Below the pieces are notes generated by a model. The model did not search any database and was not told the DNA's origin. It saw only the letters and a list, made by a program, of their open reading frames with translations. DNA of 7,324 bases. Source: an uncultured Cellvibrio sp. (lineage in GTDB: Bacteria > Pseudomonadota > Gammaproteobacteria > Pseudomonadales > Cellvibrionaceae). Below, piece after piece: positions 6,125-7,324 of this stretch. Position numbers and translations under genes: made by a program. Position 1 is the first letter of the stretch, and the number at the start of each line of letters is the position of its first letter. The stretch is taken from contig CAMPIG010000243.1 of assembly GCA_946886255.1 (NCBI GenBank), positions 1 through 7,324 on the forward strand, read 5' to 3'.

Positions 6125-6137
6125 CCGGCAACGCCGG
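6125..6137 (+). other. Small leader hairpin 1
   Basis: CCGGC (6125-6129) and GCCGG (6133-6137) are perfectly complementary around a 3-base loop AAC. It lies 68 bases before the likely start of the sortase target gene. It is short enough to arise by chance. Confidence 0.35.
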
Positions 6138-6167
6138 ATTGCACTGTTTTACTGACCCTGTCGAAAC

Positions 6168-6182
6168 GCCGTTTACGGCTTT
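6168..6182 (+). other. Small leader hairpin 2 followed by a T-rich stretch
   Basis: GCCG (6168-6171) pairs with CGGC (6176-6179) around a TTTA loop. AAA upstream and TTT downstream can extend it past a bulged C. The following bases, CTTTAACTTTTG, are T-rich, so it has a faint attenuator-like look just upstream of the ribosome binding site at 6192. The stem is too short for a confident terminator call. Confidence 0.25.
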
Positions 6183-6191
6183 AACTTTTGC

Positions 6192-6196
6192 AGGGA
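6192..6196 (+). promoter_or_regulatory. Ribosome binding site of the sortase target gene
   Basis: AGGGA lies 8 nt before the ATG at 6205-6207. The alternative in-frame starts at 6037 and 6043 have no Shine-Dalgarno sequence, so this site favours 6205. Confidence 0.55.
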
Positions 6197-6204
6197 ATAC
6201 TATC

Positions 6205-7324
6205 ATGTGTTTTAACCGCCGCCGCATCCCCAAACATCTGCTGTTGCATCCGTCACCGCCTCACCGGCCCGCGCGTCGATTATGGAAATGGGTTTTGGGT
6301 TCACTGGTGGTTCTGCTGACTGTGGCCGCCGCTGAAATTACCCGCGCCGACATGAACCCGGAAGAGGCCAGTGCCGGGACGCTGTTATTTAAAACATCCA
6401 CCGGTTACCGCGCGGCGCTGCATCACCACAGCGAGGCGCAGGTCACCATCAAGGGCATGCTGGCGCGGGTGGTGTTGCGCCAGACCTTTGAAAATGTCAC
6501 GGACGATTGGGTGGAAGGCGTGTATGTATTTCCGTTACCGGAGGACGCGGCCATCAATCGCATGGTGCTGGAGATCGGTGAGCGCCGCATCGTGGCGGAC
6601 ATTAAAGAGAAGCAGGAAGCCCAGCGGATTTACGACCAGGCCAAGCGCGAAGGCAAACGCGCTGCGTTGACGCGCCAGGAGCGACCCAACCTGTTTACCC
6701 AGGCGATTGCCAATATCGGCCCGCAGGAAAAAGTCGTCATCGAATTGCAGTATCACGAGCTGGTGACCTATCGCAATCAGACGTTTAGCTGGCGTTTGCC
6801 CACCACACTGACGCCGCGCTACATCCCCGGCGTGATGAAGCAGGATGCGGATACCCAGGTCTCGCTGGAAACCAACAGCGGCTGGGGCTGGGCGCAGCCT
6901 ACCGACCAGGTGCCGGACGCGCACCGGATTACGCCATTTGTGCATCCCGCACCCCAGGCCGACACCAACAACATCGCCATCAATATCAGCCTGGATGCTG
7001 GCATGCCGCTGGCGCAAATTCGCGGCAGTTATCACGAGCTGAGCATCTACAAGCTGGGCAATGGCCACCAGATTACGCCGACCCAAAGGAACATCCCCAT
7101 GGATCGTGACTTCGAGATGCAGTGGCACACGGTTGCGGGCAAGTCACCGGATGCGGCGTTTTTTACCGAGCAAATTGATGGCGAAGATTACGTCTTGCTG
7201 ATGGTGTTGCCACCGCACCAGGAACACACCGGTGCAACCTTGCCGCGCGAAGTGATCTTTATCATCGATACCTCCGGCTCCATGGGCGGTGTGTCCATTG
7301 AGCAAGCCAAGGCCAGCCTGCAAC
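6205..7324 (+). CDS. Marine proteobacterial sortase target protein, VIT-VWA (5' part, cut by window end)
   Basis: The visible 373 codons encode an exported protein. It has a long basic n-region (about 28 residues with RRR and RPARR), a hydrophobic core (WVLGSLVVLLLTVAAAE, about 29-45) and probable cleavage after TRA (about residue 49). A VIT domain follows (about 62-190), with QTFENVTDDWVEGVYVFPLP, IKEKQEAQRIYDQAKREG and NIGPQEKVVIELQYHE. A VWA domain begins near 348 and shows the metal-ion adhesion motif DTSGS (355-359). This is the architecture of the family called marine proteobacterial sortase target protein (TIGR03788 as I recall), whose C-terminal sortase signal lies beyond the window. 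The class GN-type sortase is expected downstream. It is divergent from the PdsR/PdsS-type genes, which suggests control by them. The start at 6205 is chosen for its ribosome binding site and signal peptide; the frame remains open upstream to 6025. Confidence 0.9.
   Translation, partial: MCFNRRRIPKHLLLHPSPPHRPARRLWKWVLGSLVVLLTVAAAEITRADMNPEEASAGTLLFKTSTGYRAALHHHSEAQVTIKGMLARVVLRQTFENVTDDWVEGVYVFPLPEDAAINRMVLEIGERRIVADIKEKQEAQRIYDQAKREGKRAALTRQERPNLFTQAIANIGPQEKVVIELQYHELVTYRNQTFSWRLPTTLTPRYIPGVMKQDADTQVSLETNSGWGWAQPTDQVPDAHRITPFVHPAPQADTNNIAINISLDAGMPLAQIRGSYHELSIYKLGNGHQITPTQRNIPMDRDFEMQWHTVAGKSPDAAFFTEQIDGEDYVLLMVLPPHQEHTGATLPREVIFIIDTSGSMGGVSIEQAKASLQ

Larger units (their letters stand above)
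5971..6204. promoter_or_regulatory. Divergent regulatory region between response regulator and sortase target gene
   Basis: About 233 bp between two divergent starts. I find no pair of strong -35/-10 hexamers. On the minus strand TAAAAT (6052-6047) is a fair -10 but its -35 is poor. The region carries a tandem 10-bp repeat (6081-6100) and two small GC-rich hairpins (6125-6137 and 6168-6179) upstream of the target start. An in-frame extension of the target gene also runs through most of it from ATG codons at 6037 and 6043. Confidence 0.6.

Noticed and set aside
6535..7128. 197-residue minus-strand frame
   Set aside because: It is the longest shadow, but it is antisense to the VIT domain gene, whose domain motifs are unmistakable.

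Overview
The window looks like a chromosomal segment of a marine or environmental gammaproteobacterium, plausibly Cellvibrionaceae-like. The reasons are the two intergenic cloverleaf repeats and the regulatory genes of the 'proteobacterial dedicated sortase system', which is found in Gram-negative bacteria of this kind. The genus is an inference from memory of similar sequences, not from a search.

Layout. Bases 1-156 are the 3' end of an unidentified plus-strand gene. Bases 157-485 hold no gene. They carry two structured inverted-repeat elements (184-287 and 352-445). Each is a long outer stem enclosing a short hairpin and a long hairpin, both capped by an RTCCCT loop. The two copies have almost unrelated stem sequences but the same fold, and each lies in the same orientation relative to the gene that ends next to it. 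Next comes a minus-strand DUF3299 exported protein (486-1127). It is divergent from a plus-strand ABC ATPase (1222-1926) and an FtsX/MacB-type permease (1920-3176) that overlap by 7 bp. This trio resembles the zinc-associated Zrg-type gene set, and the divergent promoter region has a Zur-like sequence. A ZrgA/DUF2796-type binding protein is not present here.

Bases 3185-5970 (minus strand) are a two-component system: an OmpR-family response regulator followed 2 bp later by a 694-residue histidine kinase. The kinase has a large CBM9-like extracytoplasmic sensor. Both match the family I know as the proteobacterial dedicated sortase system regulators (PdsR/PdsS). Divergent from them, the start of a VIT-VWA protein (from 6205, cut by the window end) matches the 'marine proteobacterial sortase target protein'. 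The sortase gene itself would be expected just beyond 7324.

How the genes fit together. The kinase probably senses a ligand outside the inner membrane and signals to the OmpR-type regulator, which probably controls the divergently transcribed sortase target operon. The 233-bp region between them contains a tandem 10-bp repeat that could be its operator. The ABC/DUF3299 cluster appears to be a separate metal-related envelope system that converges on the kinase gene with only 8 bp between stop codons.
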